This document shows, piece after piece, positions 1 through 6,763 of a stretch of DNA of 64,000 nt. Each line of letters opens with the position of its first letter. Within the stretch, counting starts at the first letter, position 1. Below the pieces are notes generated by a model. The model was not told the DNA's origin. It saw only the letters and a list, made by a program, of their open reading frames with translations, and made no database searches. The stretch is from USCg-Taylor sp050740455 (lineage in GTDB: Bacteria > Pseudomonadota > Gammaproteobacteria > JACCXJ01). Where the stretch lies: contig JBOIDF010000005.1 in NCBI GenBank assembly GCA_050740455.1, forward strand, positions 1-64,000. Reading direction: 5' to 3'. The position numbers and the translations under genes were made by a program.

Positions 1-137
1 ACGATTTGATCTTGACTATATCCGATCGTGGTCACCGTATTTCGATCTGAAAATCATTCTTACTACGATATTTATCGTCGCCCTCGGAAAGAACGCCTAT
101 TAATACCCACTGTCGTGACTGAAGATTGCAAAGGATC

Positions 138-899
138 TCATGCCTTAAGCCGGTATCCGGTAGCGAAGATCCACCACACAGCACCTAGACACAGGGCAAG
201 GAACCCGAGCGTTACCGTCACGCTTATACCGACGCTCACGTCCGCAAGCTCGTAGAAGCTCCAGCGGAAACCGCTGATCAAATAGACGACAGGATTAACC
301 ATCGTTACGGTCTGCCAAAATGGAGGCAGCATGTTCACGGAGTAAAACGTACCGCCGAGGAAGGTCAGCGGGGTGATGACAAGCAAGGGCACGACCTGCA
401 ACTTCTCGAAGCCATCGGCCCAAACGCCAATGATGAAACCGAGCAGGCTAAACGTGACCGCCGTCAACACGAGGAAGCTGAGCATCCATACGGGATGAGC
501 GATGCGCAGGGGCACAAATAGGCCCGCGGTCGCCAGTATGATCAAACCCAAAACAACGGACTTGGTGGCTGCTGCGCCGACATAGCCAAGTATGATCTCG
601 AAAGGAGAGACGGGTGCCGAAAGAAGCTCGTAGATGGTACCCGTAAACCGGGGGAAGTAGATCCCGAACGAGGCATTGGCGATGCTCTGCGTCAGCAGCG
701 ACAGCATGATCAGTCCCGGTACGATAAATGCCCCATAGCTCACCCCGTCGATCTCTGTAATGCGTGAGCCGATGGCGGCTCCGAAAACCACGAAGTACAG
801 TGAAGTCGAAATCACCGGAGAGACGATGCTTTGCATCAAGGTGCGCCAGGTGCGCGCCATCTCGAAGACATAGATCGCTCGGACCGCCCGAAAGTTCAT
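138..899 (-). CDS. ABC-2 type transporter permease (YadH-like)
   Basis: Inner-membrane subunit of a two-gene ABC exporter, 253 residues with about six hydrophobic segments. The conserved ABC-2 stretch (FIVPGLIMLSLLTQSIANAS, then a segment around TPLTFLGGTFYSVNMLPP and NPVVYLISGFRWSFY) places it with the NodJ/DrrB/YadH permeases. Its ATG overlaps the stop of the upstream ATPase gene by 4 bp, so the pair is translationally coupled and forms one transporter. The substrate cannot be read from the sequence; relatives move drugs, polysaccharide or lipid-linked compounds. Nothing is missing at either end. Family is certain, function is general. Confidence 0.9.
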   Translation of the reverse strand: MNFRAVRAIYVFEMARTWRTLMQSIVSPVISTSLYFVVFGAAIGSRITEIDGVSYGAFIVPGLIMLSLLTQSIANASFGIYFPRFTGTIYELLSAPVSPFEIILGYVGAAATKSVVLGLIILATAGLFVPLRIAHPVWMLSFLVLTAVTFSLLGFIIGVWADGFEKLQVVPLLVITPLTFLGGTFYSVNMLPPFWQTVTMVNPVVYLISGFRWSFYELADVSVGISVTVTLGFLALCLGAVWWIFATGYRLKA

Positions 900-1822
900 T
901 TCGATTTTCTTACCAGATCGACGAAGATGTCCTCGAGCGAGCTCTGCGTCGTGTTGAGGTCGGTGAACACAATCCCTGTCGTGCTCAGGTCCTTCAGGAG
1001 TGCGCTGATGCCGGTGCGCTCGGCGCGCGTATCGTAGGTATACATCAGCTCGCTGCCGTCTGCATTCACTTCCAGGCCATAGACCGCGAGATTCGGCGGA
1101 ATGCTAGTGAGCCGGTTGTGCAGCTGGAGCACGAGCTGCTTTTTGCCGAGCTTGCGCATCAGCTCGTCTTTCCTTTCGACCAGGATGATCTCACCCTTTG
1201 CGATCACCCCGATCCGATCAGCCATCTCCTCGGCTTCTTCGATGTAGTGGGTAGTCAAGATAATGGTCACGCCGGACGCGCGGAGCGTTCGCACGACCTG
1301 CCACATGTCCTTGCGCAGCTCGACATCGACGCCGGCCGTCGGCTCATCAAGGAACAGGATCTGCGGCTCGTGCGAGAGCGCCTTCGCAATCAAGAGCCGG
1401 CGCTTCATGCCGCCCGACAGTGTCATGATCTTACTGTCTTTCTTGCCCCACAAGGACAGATCCTTGAGCACCTTCTCGAGGTAGCCGGGGTTCGCCGGCT
1501 TGCCAAACAATCCCCGGCTGAAGGTGACGGTCGCCCAAACGCTCTCGAATGCGTCCGTCGTCAGTTCCTGAGGAACCATACCGATCATCGAGCGGACCGT
1601 CCGGTAGGCGGCGACAATATCGTGACCATCGACCGAGACCGCACCCTCGCTTGGGTTTACGATGCCGCAGATGATGCTGATCAGTGTCGTCTTGCCGGCA
1701 CCGTTTGGACCGAGCAGGGCGAAAATCTCGGCACGGCGAATGTCCAGGTTGATGTTCTTCAGAGCCTGGAATCCGGAGGCATAGGTCTTGGAAAGATTCG
1801 AGACGGAGATGATGGGTCTCAC
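896..1822 (-). CDS. ABC transporter ATP-binding protein (YadG-like)
   Basis: Cytoplasmic ATPase that powers the adjacent ABC-2 permease. Visible motifs in order: Walker A (GPNGAGKTT), Q-loop region (MVPQE), signature LSGGMKRR, Walker B (ILFLDEPTAGVD) and the switch histidine (TTHYIEEAE). A roughly 80-residue C-terminal extension follows, as in the DrrA/CcmA-like exporters. I place the start at the GTG at 1822 (about 308 residues), because the further upstream TTG at 1867 adds residues unlike the family. A TACAAT hexamer lies just upstream of this GTG. The gene is the first of a two-gene operon. Substrate unknown. Confidence 0.9.
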   Translation of the reverse strand: MRPIISVSNLSKTYASGFQALKNINLDIRRAEIFALLGPNGAGKTTLISIICGIVNPSEGAVSVDGHDIVAAYRTVRSMIGMVPQELTTDAFESVWATVTFSRGLFGKPANPGYLEKVLKDLSLWGKKDSKIMTLSGGMKRRLLIAKALSHEPQILFLDEPTAGVDVELRKDMWQVVRTLRASGVTIILTTHYIEEAEEMADRIGVIAKGEIILVERKDELMRKLGKKQLVLQLHNRLTSIPPNLAVYGLEVNADGSELMYTYDTRAERTGISALLKDLSTTGIVFTDLNTTQSSLEDIFVDLVRKSK

Positions 1823-1909
1823 CGCGGTGATTGTAGCAGATGCCGAACAGTCAGCCGTATGGTCCAATAATGGCCAATTAGCAGCCGTTGGTCGTTCGAT
1901 AGGGGAGGA

Positions 1910-1938
1910 TTGGCGATGCGAGACCCCTTGGCTATACT
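1910..1938 (+). promoter_or_regulatory. Putative sigma70 promoter for the DUF1902/HicA-like pair
   Basis: TTGGCG (1910-1915) and TATACT (1933-1938) are separated by 17 bp. Transcription would start near 1945, leaving only about 8 nt before the ATG at 1953, so the message would be almost leaderless. No ribosome-binding site is visible in front of that ATG, which fits. Confidence 0.5.
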
Positions 1939-1952
1939 ACGCAACCACTTCC

Positions 1953-2195
1953 ATGAACGCTTCAGACTGCCTTGTCATCAATGCCGATTGGGACGACGAG
2001 GTCCGGGTTTGGGTCGCGACGAGCGACGACGTCCCCGGTCTCGCCACTGAAGCGGAGGATATGGAAGTCTTGGTTGAGAAGCTCAAGAAAATGATTCCAG
2101 AGCTTCTCGATGCAAACGGTATCGGTTACGGCCAAGACGTGCCTTTCGAGATCCTTGGTCAGCGCTTCGCGGTAGCCCACCGCGAAGCCGCCTGA
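1953..2195 (+). CDS. DUF1902 domain protein, HicB-like antitoxin
   Basis: Small protein of 80 residues, with the start chosen at the ATG after the TATACT promoter because residues encoded upstream do not belong to the family. The pattern WDDEVRVWVATSDDVPGLA followed by an acidic helix and KKMIPELLDANG matches the DUF1902 family. These proteins have the partial RNase H-like fold of HicB and usually sit in front of a HicA-type mRNA interferase gene. That partner is present 4 bp downstream, though damaged. The likely role is antitoxin and autorepressor. The protein looks complete at about the usual family length. Confidence 0.75.
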   Translation: MNASDCLVINADWDDEVRVWVATSDDVPGLATEAEDMEVLVEKLKKMIPELLDANGIGYGQDVPFEILGQRFAVAHREAA

Positions 2196-2199
2196 GCAC

Positions 2200-2421
2200 T
2201 TGAGCAACTACTCTCCCGAGCTCAAACGTATACTTCGGGAAAACGGCTGTCGGTTCGAGCGTCATGGCAAGGGCGGCCATGAACTCTGGTTCAGCCCAAT
2301 AAGCAACTTTGCCGTCGATTACAAGATCAAATCCCGTCACACCGCCAACGCGGCGGGTTGCAACCGGTGCTGTTGCGCTTCCTTTGCAACGATGACAAGC
2401 TCAACGCGAAAAATGGCATGA
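2200..2421 (+). pseudogene. HicA-like toxin, degraded at the C-terminus
   Basis: The first 50 residues follow the HicA/YcfA family that accompanies DUF1902: a short helix (ELKRILRENGC), then FERHGKGGHELWFSP with the catalytic-region histidine, then KIKSRHTANA. Intact relatives continue with a conserved ILKQAGLP-type ending. Here the segment after TAN jumps to AAGC and then to 20 odd residues rich in Cys and Ser, consistent with a small in-frame deletion and loss of the natural end. A few residues are also missing around SNFAVDYK. The last part runs almost up to the start of the next gene. Toxin activity is doubtful; family assignment is fairly secure. Confidence 0.6.
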
Positions 2422-2435
2422 CGGGGAGAACTATT

Positions 2436-3218
2436 ATGTTGAACGGTAAAACGGCGATCGTGACTGGCTCAACGAGTGGGATAGGTCTTGCGATCGCTAA
2501 AGCCTTGGCTGAGGCGGGCTGCAATATCGTCTTGAACGGATTCGGAAACCCCGATGAGATCGAGAAGCTGAGGCTGGGACTCGAGTCCGGGCACGGCGTC
2601 CGCGCACTGTATCACGGTGCCGATATGTCCAAACCGAGTGAGATAGCCAGCATGGCGCAACAGGCGCTCGCTAGCTTCGGCGCGGTCGATATTTTGGTGA
2701 ACAACGCAGGCATCCAGCACGTCGCGCCGATCGAAGACTTTCCCCCGGAAAAATGGGACGCCATCCTCGCGATAAACTTATCCTCGGCGTTCCACACGAT
2801 TCGCGCCTTGTTACCGGCGATGAAGGCCCGGCGCTGGGGACGGATCATCAACATCGGCTCGGCGCACGCGCTCGTGGCCTCGCCCTTCAAATCCGCTTAT
2901 GTCGCCGCGAAGCATGGGCTCCTCGGCCTCACCAAGACCGTGGCGCTCGAAGTCGCGCAGTGCGGGATCACCTGTAACGCGATCTGCCCCGGTTATGTGT
3001 TCACGCCGCTGGTCGAGGGCCAGATCGACGACACCGCCAAGGCGCGCGGCATCAGCCGTGAGGCGGTGATTCGAGACGTGCTGCTGGCAGCCCAAGCCAC
3101 CAAGCAATTCGTCAAGCCGGAGGACCTGGGTCAATTGGCGGTTTTCCTCGCAAGCGATGCCGCGGCCCAGATCACGGGCGCGGCGCTTCCGGTCGACGGC
3201 GGCTGGACCGCGCATTAG
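2436..3218 (+). CDS. bdhA: 3-hydroxybutyrate dehydrogenase (SDR family)
   Basis: NAD-dependent oxidation of (R)-3-hydroxybutyrate to acetoacetate in the cytoplasm, part of polyhydroxybutyrate or ketone-body use. The 260-residue length is typical. Motifs: TGSTSGIG cofactor-binding loop near residue 8, NNAGIQ near residue 90, catalytic Ser-Tyr-Lys as the S of INIGSAH, then YVAAK near residue 155, and the late ITGAALPVDGGW signature. I choose the ATG at 2436 because GGGGAG lies 10 bp upstream; a longer frame from 2358 would read through the degraded toxin tail. Relatives of this length with an H-A-L-V-A-S-P run are 3-hydroxybutyrate dehydrogenases, but a related short-chain dehydrogenase role cannot be excluded. 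Confidence 0.85.
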   Translation: MLNGKTAIVTGSTSGIGLAIAKALAEAGCNIVLNGFGNPDEIEKLRLGLESGHGVRALYHGADMSKPSEIASMAQQALASFGAVDILVNNAGIQHVAPIEDFPPEKWDAILAINLSSAFHTIRALLPAMKARRWGRIINIGSAHALVASPFKSAYVAAKHGLLGLTKTVALEVAQCGITCNAICPGYVFTPLVEGQIDDTAKARGISREAVIRDVLLAAQATKQFVKPEDLGQLAVFLASDAAAQITGAALPVDGGWTAH

Positions 3219-3227
3219 CGCTCCTGA

Positions 3228-3314
3228 GGGGACAGACCACGATGTATCGATACGAAAAGCGGAGCTACTATGACGCGTAAAAGATATATCGTGGTCCGTC
3301 CCAGGTCTGTCCCC
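3228..3314. repeat. Palindromic GGGGACAGACC element (REP/RAYT-type)
   Basis: GGGGACAGACC at 3228-3238 is mirrored by GGTCTGTCCCC at 3304-3314. Inside these, ACGAT and ATCGT also pair, after an 11-nt insertion on the right arm that repeats the GGGAC-GACC unit. The outer 17 nt of the right arm recur, inverted, at 6719-6735 beside a REP-associated transposase remnant. The whole looks like a non-autonomous mobile palindrome just downstream of the dehydrogenase gene. Confidence 0.65.
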
Positions 3315-3485
3315 TATGTCAAACGAGCAGCAGGAACAGCCCGGCCATGAGGCAAATTTTTCGTCTCGTGCTACACATGCGGTATCATGGGCTTGGAGCT
3401 GATGTCAAAGGAAAATAAGGTACTGGAGGTGATGAGGGTTGCCCAATGGAGGGACACCCACCTGAAAGCGATGTTGAGGGTGTAT

Positions 3486-3695
3486 ATGAACGCACAATTT
3501 GTCGTTGATGTTGAAGGCCGTAAGACCGCCGTGGTCCTGCCCATTGACGATTTCCGCGCCCTGGTCGAACGGTTGGAGGAGCTAGAAGACCTTCGCTTGC
3601 TTGAGGAGCGGAGATCTGAGCCGCGTATTGCCATTTCTTCTTTGGAGGAACTCCTTGCCGCCGTGGAAGCTCCACATCAGCCAGAGCGTCCTTAA
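3486..3695 (+). CDS. Phd/RelB-like antitoxin
   Basis: A 69-residue protein beginning MNAQFVVDVEGRKTAVVLPI and continuing with a helical segment full of Glu, Leu and Arg (DDFRALVERLEELEDLRLLEE). This is the pattern of the short antitoxins paired with RelE-type toxins: an N-terminal strand-helix DNA-binding part and a C-terminal toxin-wrapping helix. The reading frame is open further upstream, but those residues do not fit, so the ATG at 3486 is preferred. The 3' end overlaps the start of a toxin gene that is cut short, so the antitoxin is probably an orphan. Confidence 0.75.
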   Translation: MNAQFVVDVEGRKTAVVLPIDDFRALVERLEELEDLRLLEERRSEPRIAISSLEELLAAVEAPHQPERP

Positions 3696-3813
3696 GGATC
3701 TGCGAGATCTTCCCAAAGAGGCCAGGGGAAGGGCGGCTCTCTCCATCCTCGAACTGGCTGCGACTCCCCTCTGCCTGTTCGTTCATCCATCTAAGCTCTT
3801 TGTAGGTGGGTAG
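3655..3813 (+). pseudogene. RelE-like toxin, truncated
   Basis: A TTG start at 3655, preceded by GGAGG, opens a frame whose first 37 residues (PWKLHISQSVLKDLRDLPKE and on to ILELAATP) match the N-terminus of RelE/ParE toxins. The normal protein is about 85-90 residues and continues with a strand carrying the catalytic or binding residues. Here the match stops after AATP and the frame ends 14 codons later inside a palindromic repeat (3805-3834). The start overlaps the antitoxin gene by about 40 bp, the usual coupled layout. The break coincides with the repeat, suggesting a rearrangement. Not expected to be active. Confidence 0.65.
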
Positions 3814-3834
3814 GGCGACAGCCCGTAACCCACC
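3805..3834. repeat. Hairpin repeat GGTGGGT...ACCCACC
   Basis: GGTGGGT (3805-3811) pairs with ACCCACC (3828-3834), and inside it GGGC pairs with GCCC around a GACA loop. Similar short hairpins are dispersed in many gammaproteobacterial genomes. Here it lies exactly where the RelE-like gene loses its identity. Confidence 0.6.
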
Positions 3835-3933
3835 TGACCGCCAAGCGGAGCGTGGTTCCAATTAATATTTCGCGGTGGCATTGATGCCGACGAGCATTCT
3901 TGTTCCACATTCGCCGAAACTCATTTCCCATTC

Positions 3934-3959
3934 GGCGGATCCCGCTTCGCGTATCCGCC
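3934..3959. repeat. Hairpin repeat GGCGGAT...ATCCGCC
   Basis: GGCGGAT (3934-3940) and ATCCGCC (3953-3959) form a perfect 7-bp stem with a 12-nt loop. It sits directly in front of the NHL/RTX fragment, so that gene scrap is bounded by a repeat on its 5' side. Confidence 0.55.
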
Positions 3960-4283
3960 CTACGAGGACTGGGCGATCTTCCCTTCGGCCTCGCGCTGGA
4001 GGCGGCCGGCACAGTCCTGGTCGTCGACCTAAACGCGGGGACGGCTGGCCCCCCCGGGCCTCAAGGTCTCGGCGCGTTGTTCCGGGTGGATCGGCTGAGC
4101 GGACAGCGGGAGATGGTCAGCGATTTCGGCAATGCCGGCCAAGGTGCGCTCGGCGGCAATCCACTTGGCGTCGCCGTGGTCGTGCCCAACTGCTTTGGCC
4201 GCGTCCCGACCATCGTCGGTGACAACGGCAACAACGTGCTCGTCGGCTCTCCCGGCGCCGATGTGATCAGGTCTGTCTCCTAA
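3960..4283 (+). pseudogene. NHL-repeat / RTX-like gene fragment
   Basis: About 107 residues without a credible start. The first two thirds resemble one blade of an NHL/SMP-30-like beta-propeller (GLALEAAGTVLVVD, then GALFRVDRLSGQ, VSDFGNAGQGALGG and PLGVAVV). The end switches to an RTX-type calcium-binding nonapeptide pattern (GDNGNNVLVGSPGADVI) and then stops. Both patterns belong to large secreted proteins, so this is a leftover of one or two such genes joined together. It follows a palindromic repeat with no intact upstream gene. No function is expected. Confidence 0.5.
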
Positions 4284-4632
4284 TGCCCCCCTAATGTCCC
4301 GCGTAGAGTAGACCGATGTCGGCGCTTGGTATTAAATCGCAGTACTTCCGAGCTGTGAGTCTATCTGTTACCATTCGCGCAAGACTATAACGGGGCGGGG
4401 TTTAGCGGCAGCCCCGCGGGTTTCGTGTGCTCCACTTTCGTGAACGCCGAGACACCAAAATGCCTCGATATTGGTGCCTGACGCCGATGAGTGGGCCGAA
4501 GATACCCTGACTCTAGACCGATGACTTGCGTCTTTGACAACTCACTAGCCTACTAGCAGTACTGTGCCTCTTGTCGAAAAAGGGCGTTTGTTTTTCTTAT
4601 ACCACCCGCGGCTTGTAACGACAAATGCCGAC
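4284..4632. other. Non-coding stretch before the methyltransferase gene
   Basis: About 350 bp with no convincing reading frame. The only structure I can see is an imperfect GC-rich hairpin near 4392-4420 (GGGGC pairing with GCCCC). It separates the degraded toxin and propeller scraps from the restriction-modification genes and may mark the left edge of that insertion. Confidence 0.4.
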
Positions 4633-4676
4633 TTGACGGGCGGATCGTAACGTACTAGCATAACCCAAAGTCGGTT
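4633..4676 (+). promoter_or_regulatory. Promoter and controller half-site of the methyltransferase gene
   Basis: TTGACG (4633-4638) and TAGCAT (4656-4661) are 17 bp apart, predicting a start near 4668. CCAAAGTCGGTT (4665-4676) covers that start point and matches, at 11 of 12 positions, the CCAAAATCGGTT arm of the palindrome in the controller promoter (6427-6438). A controller protein bound here would block methyltransferase transcription. The sequence match is seen; binding is inferred. Confidence 0.5.
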
Positions 4677-4680
4677 AGAA

Positions 4681-5571
4681 ATGATTGGCGATGCCGGGCT
4701 CAGCAACGGACCGATCACAAATCGCCTCATCCAGCGGTTCATTGCGATGAAGGACGAAGCAAACCAAATGGACTTGTTCAGTCGCCGGAGCGCGACGGAA
4801 GAAAATGCTCTGGACGACGTGGGAACATTACCACAATCACATCGGCAGCTCATCACCGTTTTGCCCCCGGCCGACGTGTTCGAAACGCTTCAATCGCTCC
4901 CCAGTCCTGTCAAGGTCGTCATGCTCGACCCCTGGTACAATAAAGGATTTGGAGGGGTGCGTGATGACTACGACGATTGGATCGTGCGCTTAGTAGGTTT
5001 GTCTGGCGACCTTGCCGAGCATGTGTATGTCTGGGGCTTCCCCGAAATCGTCTGGCGGCTCTTGAATCGCTTGCCGAAATCGCTTTCTCTAGTTACCTGG
5101 TTGACCTGGTATTACAAGAACTGCCCCTCGGTAATCCGGGGTTGGCGGTCGGCTCAGTACACCTGCCTGCACTTGGCGCAGCCTGATGCGAAACTTTACC
5201 CCGAGCACTTTCTCAATTCAGCTCAGCTTGAAAAGCAGCAACAAGGCAAGCTGCGCTACATGCCCGGTCCTCCTAGCGTCATCGATGTTCCGCTCAATAT
5301 TGGCTTCGTAGGCCGCAACGAGCAGACCGGGCATCCCTCCCAAAAACCTGAAAAAGTCTATGAACCGTTGTATTTGATGACTACCAAGCCGGGTGATGTT
5401 GTCGTCGACCCGATGTGCGGATCTGGAACCACCGGTTCTGTCTGTGCGCGTCTCGGCGTGCATTCAATCTTGTGCGACGAATCCGAAGAATACACGGTAA
5501 TGGCCGAAGCGCGGCTCGGAATCACACGTCGCCGAAATACGCGCGTAAGAACTCGTAAATCTCCCGCTTAA
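4681..5571 (+). CDS. Type II DNA methyltransferase (N6-adenine or N4-cytosine)
   Basis: Modification enzyme of a restriction-modification system, about 296 residues. The catalytic motif DPWY (residues 83-86, followed by NKGFGG) precedes the S-adenosylmethionine motif DPMCGSGTT (243-251), the order of beta-class amino-methyltransferases. HPSQKPEKVYEPLY just before it is motif X. The DPWY variant replaces the usual DPPY. Two starts are possible: the ATG at 4681, 13 nt after the predicted transcription start, or the ATG at 4747; neither has a clear ribosome-binding site. The gene is convergent with the nuclease gene and their 3' ends overlap by 50 bp. Recognition sequence cannot be deduced. Confidence 0.9.
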   Translation: MIGDAGLSNGPITNRLIQRFIAMKDEANQMDLFSRRSATEENALDDVGTLPQSHRQLITVLPPADVFETLQSLPSPVKVVMLDPWYNKGFGGVRDDYDDWIVRLVGLSGDLAEHVYVWGFPEIVWRLLNRLPKSLSLVTWLTWYYKNCPSVIRGWRSAQYTCLHLAQPDAKLYPEHFLNSAQLEKQQQGKLRYMPGPPSVIDVPLNIGFVGRNEQTGHPSQKPEKVYEPLYLMTTKPGDVVVDPMCGSGTTGSVCARLGVHSILCDESEEYTVMAEARLGITRRRNTRVRTRKSPA

Positions 5572-6148
5572 CCGATTTCGGAGCGCTTTGAACGATCGCA
5601 TAGACGTTCAACTTGCCCGAACCGTGGTCCCAGAAGTTCTTTTTGACGACCTGATGCCTGCCGCACAGTGCTTGCCAGGCATTGGGGTCTTGGGCATCGG
5701 CTTGCGGGTTGGCTGAATGCGGCGTTTTGTGGTCAGCCGTCAACTTGGCCGTGCCACCCCCGATGGGATCGATCTCACCTTGCTTGAGACCGCATTTGAC
5801 GCCGACATCGTCCCACTCGCAGGTGTGCTGCGCCCTCTCCAACACGGCCTTCCACGTCGCGGGAGCGATTTTCACTCGCTGACCGGCTGTCGTTCGCTTC
5901 TCCGTAGAAACCAGTCGGTATTGCGACACCTTCAGGTCGGCACTGTCACGCCACGACTGGATTGTGTAGCCAGCGTCGGTACGTAGCTCCGACAGACGTT
6001 GATGCCAATTTTCGGGAACGGTCCCCGTTTTCGGGTCTGCGGCGACGGCTTGGATCTGCTGGCGCGTGACAACTTTTCCCACATTGTCGAGCAGGAAAGC
6101 CTCGAGCCGGTCCCGAATCGACCTTTGCTTGTATTTCTTCTTTGCCAT
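5522..6148 (-). CDS. HNH-type restriction endonuclease
   Basis: Predicted type II nuclease of 208 residues paired with the neighbouring methyltransferase. The N-terminal half (QRSIRDRLEAFLLDNVGKVV, then NWHQRLSELRTDAGYTIQSW) looks like a winged-helix DNA-binding region. The C-terminal half holds an HNH/zinc arrangement: Cys110, Cys119, ADHKTPHS (Asp139, His140), Cys162-Gly-Arg-His165 and Asn171. I use the ATG at 6148, which lies 2 bp after the stop of the controller gene and has a purine-rich leader (TATAGGG); the frame is open further upstream but that part overlaps the controller gene. Assignment as the restriction enzyme is by motif and position, not by a named homologue. Confidence 0.8.
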   Translation of the reverse strand: MAKKKYKQRSIRDRLEAFLLDNVGKVVTRQQIQAVAADPKTGTVPENWHQRLSELRTDAGYTIQSWRDSADLKVSQYRLVSTEKRTTAGQRVKIAPATWKAVLERAQHTCEWDDVGVKCGLKQGEIDPIGGGTAKLTADHKTPHSANPQADAQDPNAWQALCGRHQVVKKNFWDHGSGKLNVYAIVQSAPKSVKREIYEFLRAYFGDV

Positions 6149-6150
6149 CC

Positions 6151-6393
6151 CTATACGTCTGCGACTTTGAGCCGGCGAATGATTCGGTGAGGGTCGATTT
6201 CGAGCGCTTGGGCAACGTCCAGAAACTCTATAAGATCGAGACGTCGCTCGCCGCGTTCGTACTTGCTGATGACGGTTTGCAGCCAACCCAGCCGTTCTGC
6301 CAGCGCTGCTTGCGACAGCCCCCTAGATTTGCGTGCCTCAACGAGCAACTCACAAAGCCGTCGATAGCGGGTCGTATAGATGGACTCGGTCAT
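6151..6393 (-). CDS. XRE-family controller protein of the restriction-modification system
   Basis: An 80-residue helix-turn-helix protein, the usual size of C proteins. The HTH spans about residues 13-50 (LCELLVEARKSRGLSQAALA through WLQTVISKYERGERRLD). It lies immediately upstream of the nuclease gene, 2 bp apart, so both are made from one transcript. The ATG at 6393 sits only about 2 nt after the predicted transcription start, a leaderless layout known for several C genes. A 31-bp palindrome overlaps its own promoter, so autoregulation is likely, with delayed nuclease expression after entry into a new host. A longer frame upstream to 6597 crosses the promoter and is rejected. Confidence 0.85.
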   Translation of the reverse strand: MTESIYTTRYRRLCELLVEARKSRGLSQAALAERLGWLQTVISKYERGERRLDLIEFLDVAQALEIDPHRIIRRLKVADV

Positions 6394-6401
6394 TCCGACG
6401 C

Positions 6402-6438
6402 AAGATAAACCGATCTTGGCCTTAGTCCAAAATCGGTT
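6402..6438 (-). promoter_or_regulatory. Controller/nuclease promoter with overlapping palindromic operator
   Basis: Reading the minus strand, TTGGAC (complement of 6425-6430) and TATCTT (complement of 6402-6407) are 17 bp apart; transcription would start near 6395 and the ATG is at 6393. AACCGATCTTGG (6408-6419) and CCAAAATCGGTT (6427-6438) form a palindrome with one mismatch and a 7-bp centre. It covers the -35 box and the whole spacer, the position of classic C-box operators. Confidence 0.6.
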
Positions 6439-6549
6439 GAACGTGTGGCGGAAGGCTCGTTCATCTGCCAGCACGCCCCTACGGAAAGGGTTGTGAGTTA
6501 AAGGGGCCAGGATAGCCCAGGATCGATTTGTTTGTGATATATTGGGTTC

Positions 6550-6745
6550 ATGCTCCGCCGCCAGCGCGTTCACCTGAATGAAGTTTCCCCTGCACATCGT
6601 GCAACGCGGCCATAACCGCGAGCCGTGCTTCTTTGGCGAAGAGGACTACTCCTTACCTGCATGCGCTACATCTATCTTAACCCCGTTCGCGCGACGATGG
6701 TTCGCGCGAACGGAATTAGGGGACAGACCTGGGACAGATCACCTG
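6550..6745 (+). pseudogene. REP-associated (Y1) transposase remnant
   Basis: Both ends of a RAYT-type transposase survive while the middle, including the catalytic tyrosine region, is gone. The 5' part starts at ATG 6550 (LRRQRVHL), then after a frameshift reads HIVQRGHNREPCFFGEEDY, the conserved N-terminal block. The 3' part, in another frame, reads MRYIYLNPVRATMV, the conserved C-terminal block. About 150 codons are missing between them. The copy of the GGGGACAGACC repeat at 6719 follows directly, as expected for these transposases and their palindromes. A single long frame across this region into the NADH dehydrogenase is an accident of the deletion. Confidence 0.75.
6719..6743 (+). repeat. 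GGGGACAGACCTGGGAC repeat copy
   Basis: Seventeen bases are identical (inverted) to the right arm of the palindrome at 3228-3314. It lies at the 3' end of the transposase remnant and 20 bp before the next gene start. Confidence 0.65.
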
Positions 6746-6763
6746 GACAGTTTAGGAGAAAGC

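Noticed and set aside
1..137. Short open frame at the left edge (75 residues)
   Set aside because: No family pattern, no ribosome-binding site, and it overlaps the ABC permease gene.
764..1870. Open frame of 368 residues on + across the ABC genes
   Set aside because: Antisense to clear ABC motifs on -, and no family resemblance.
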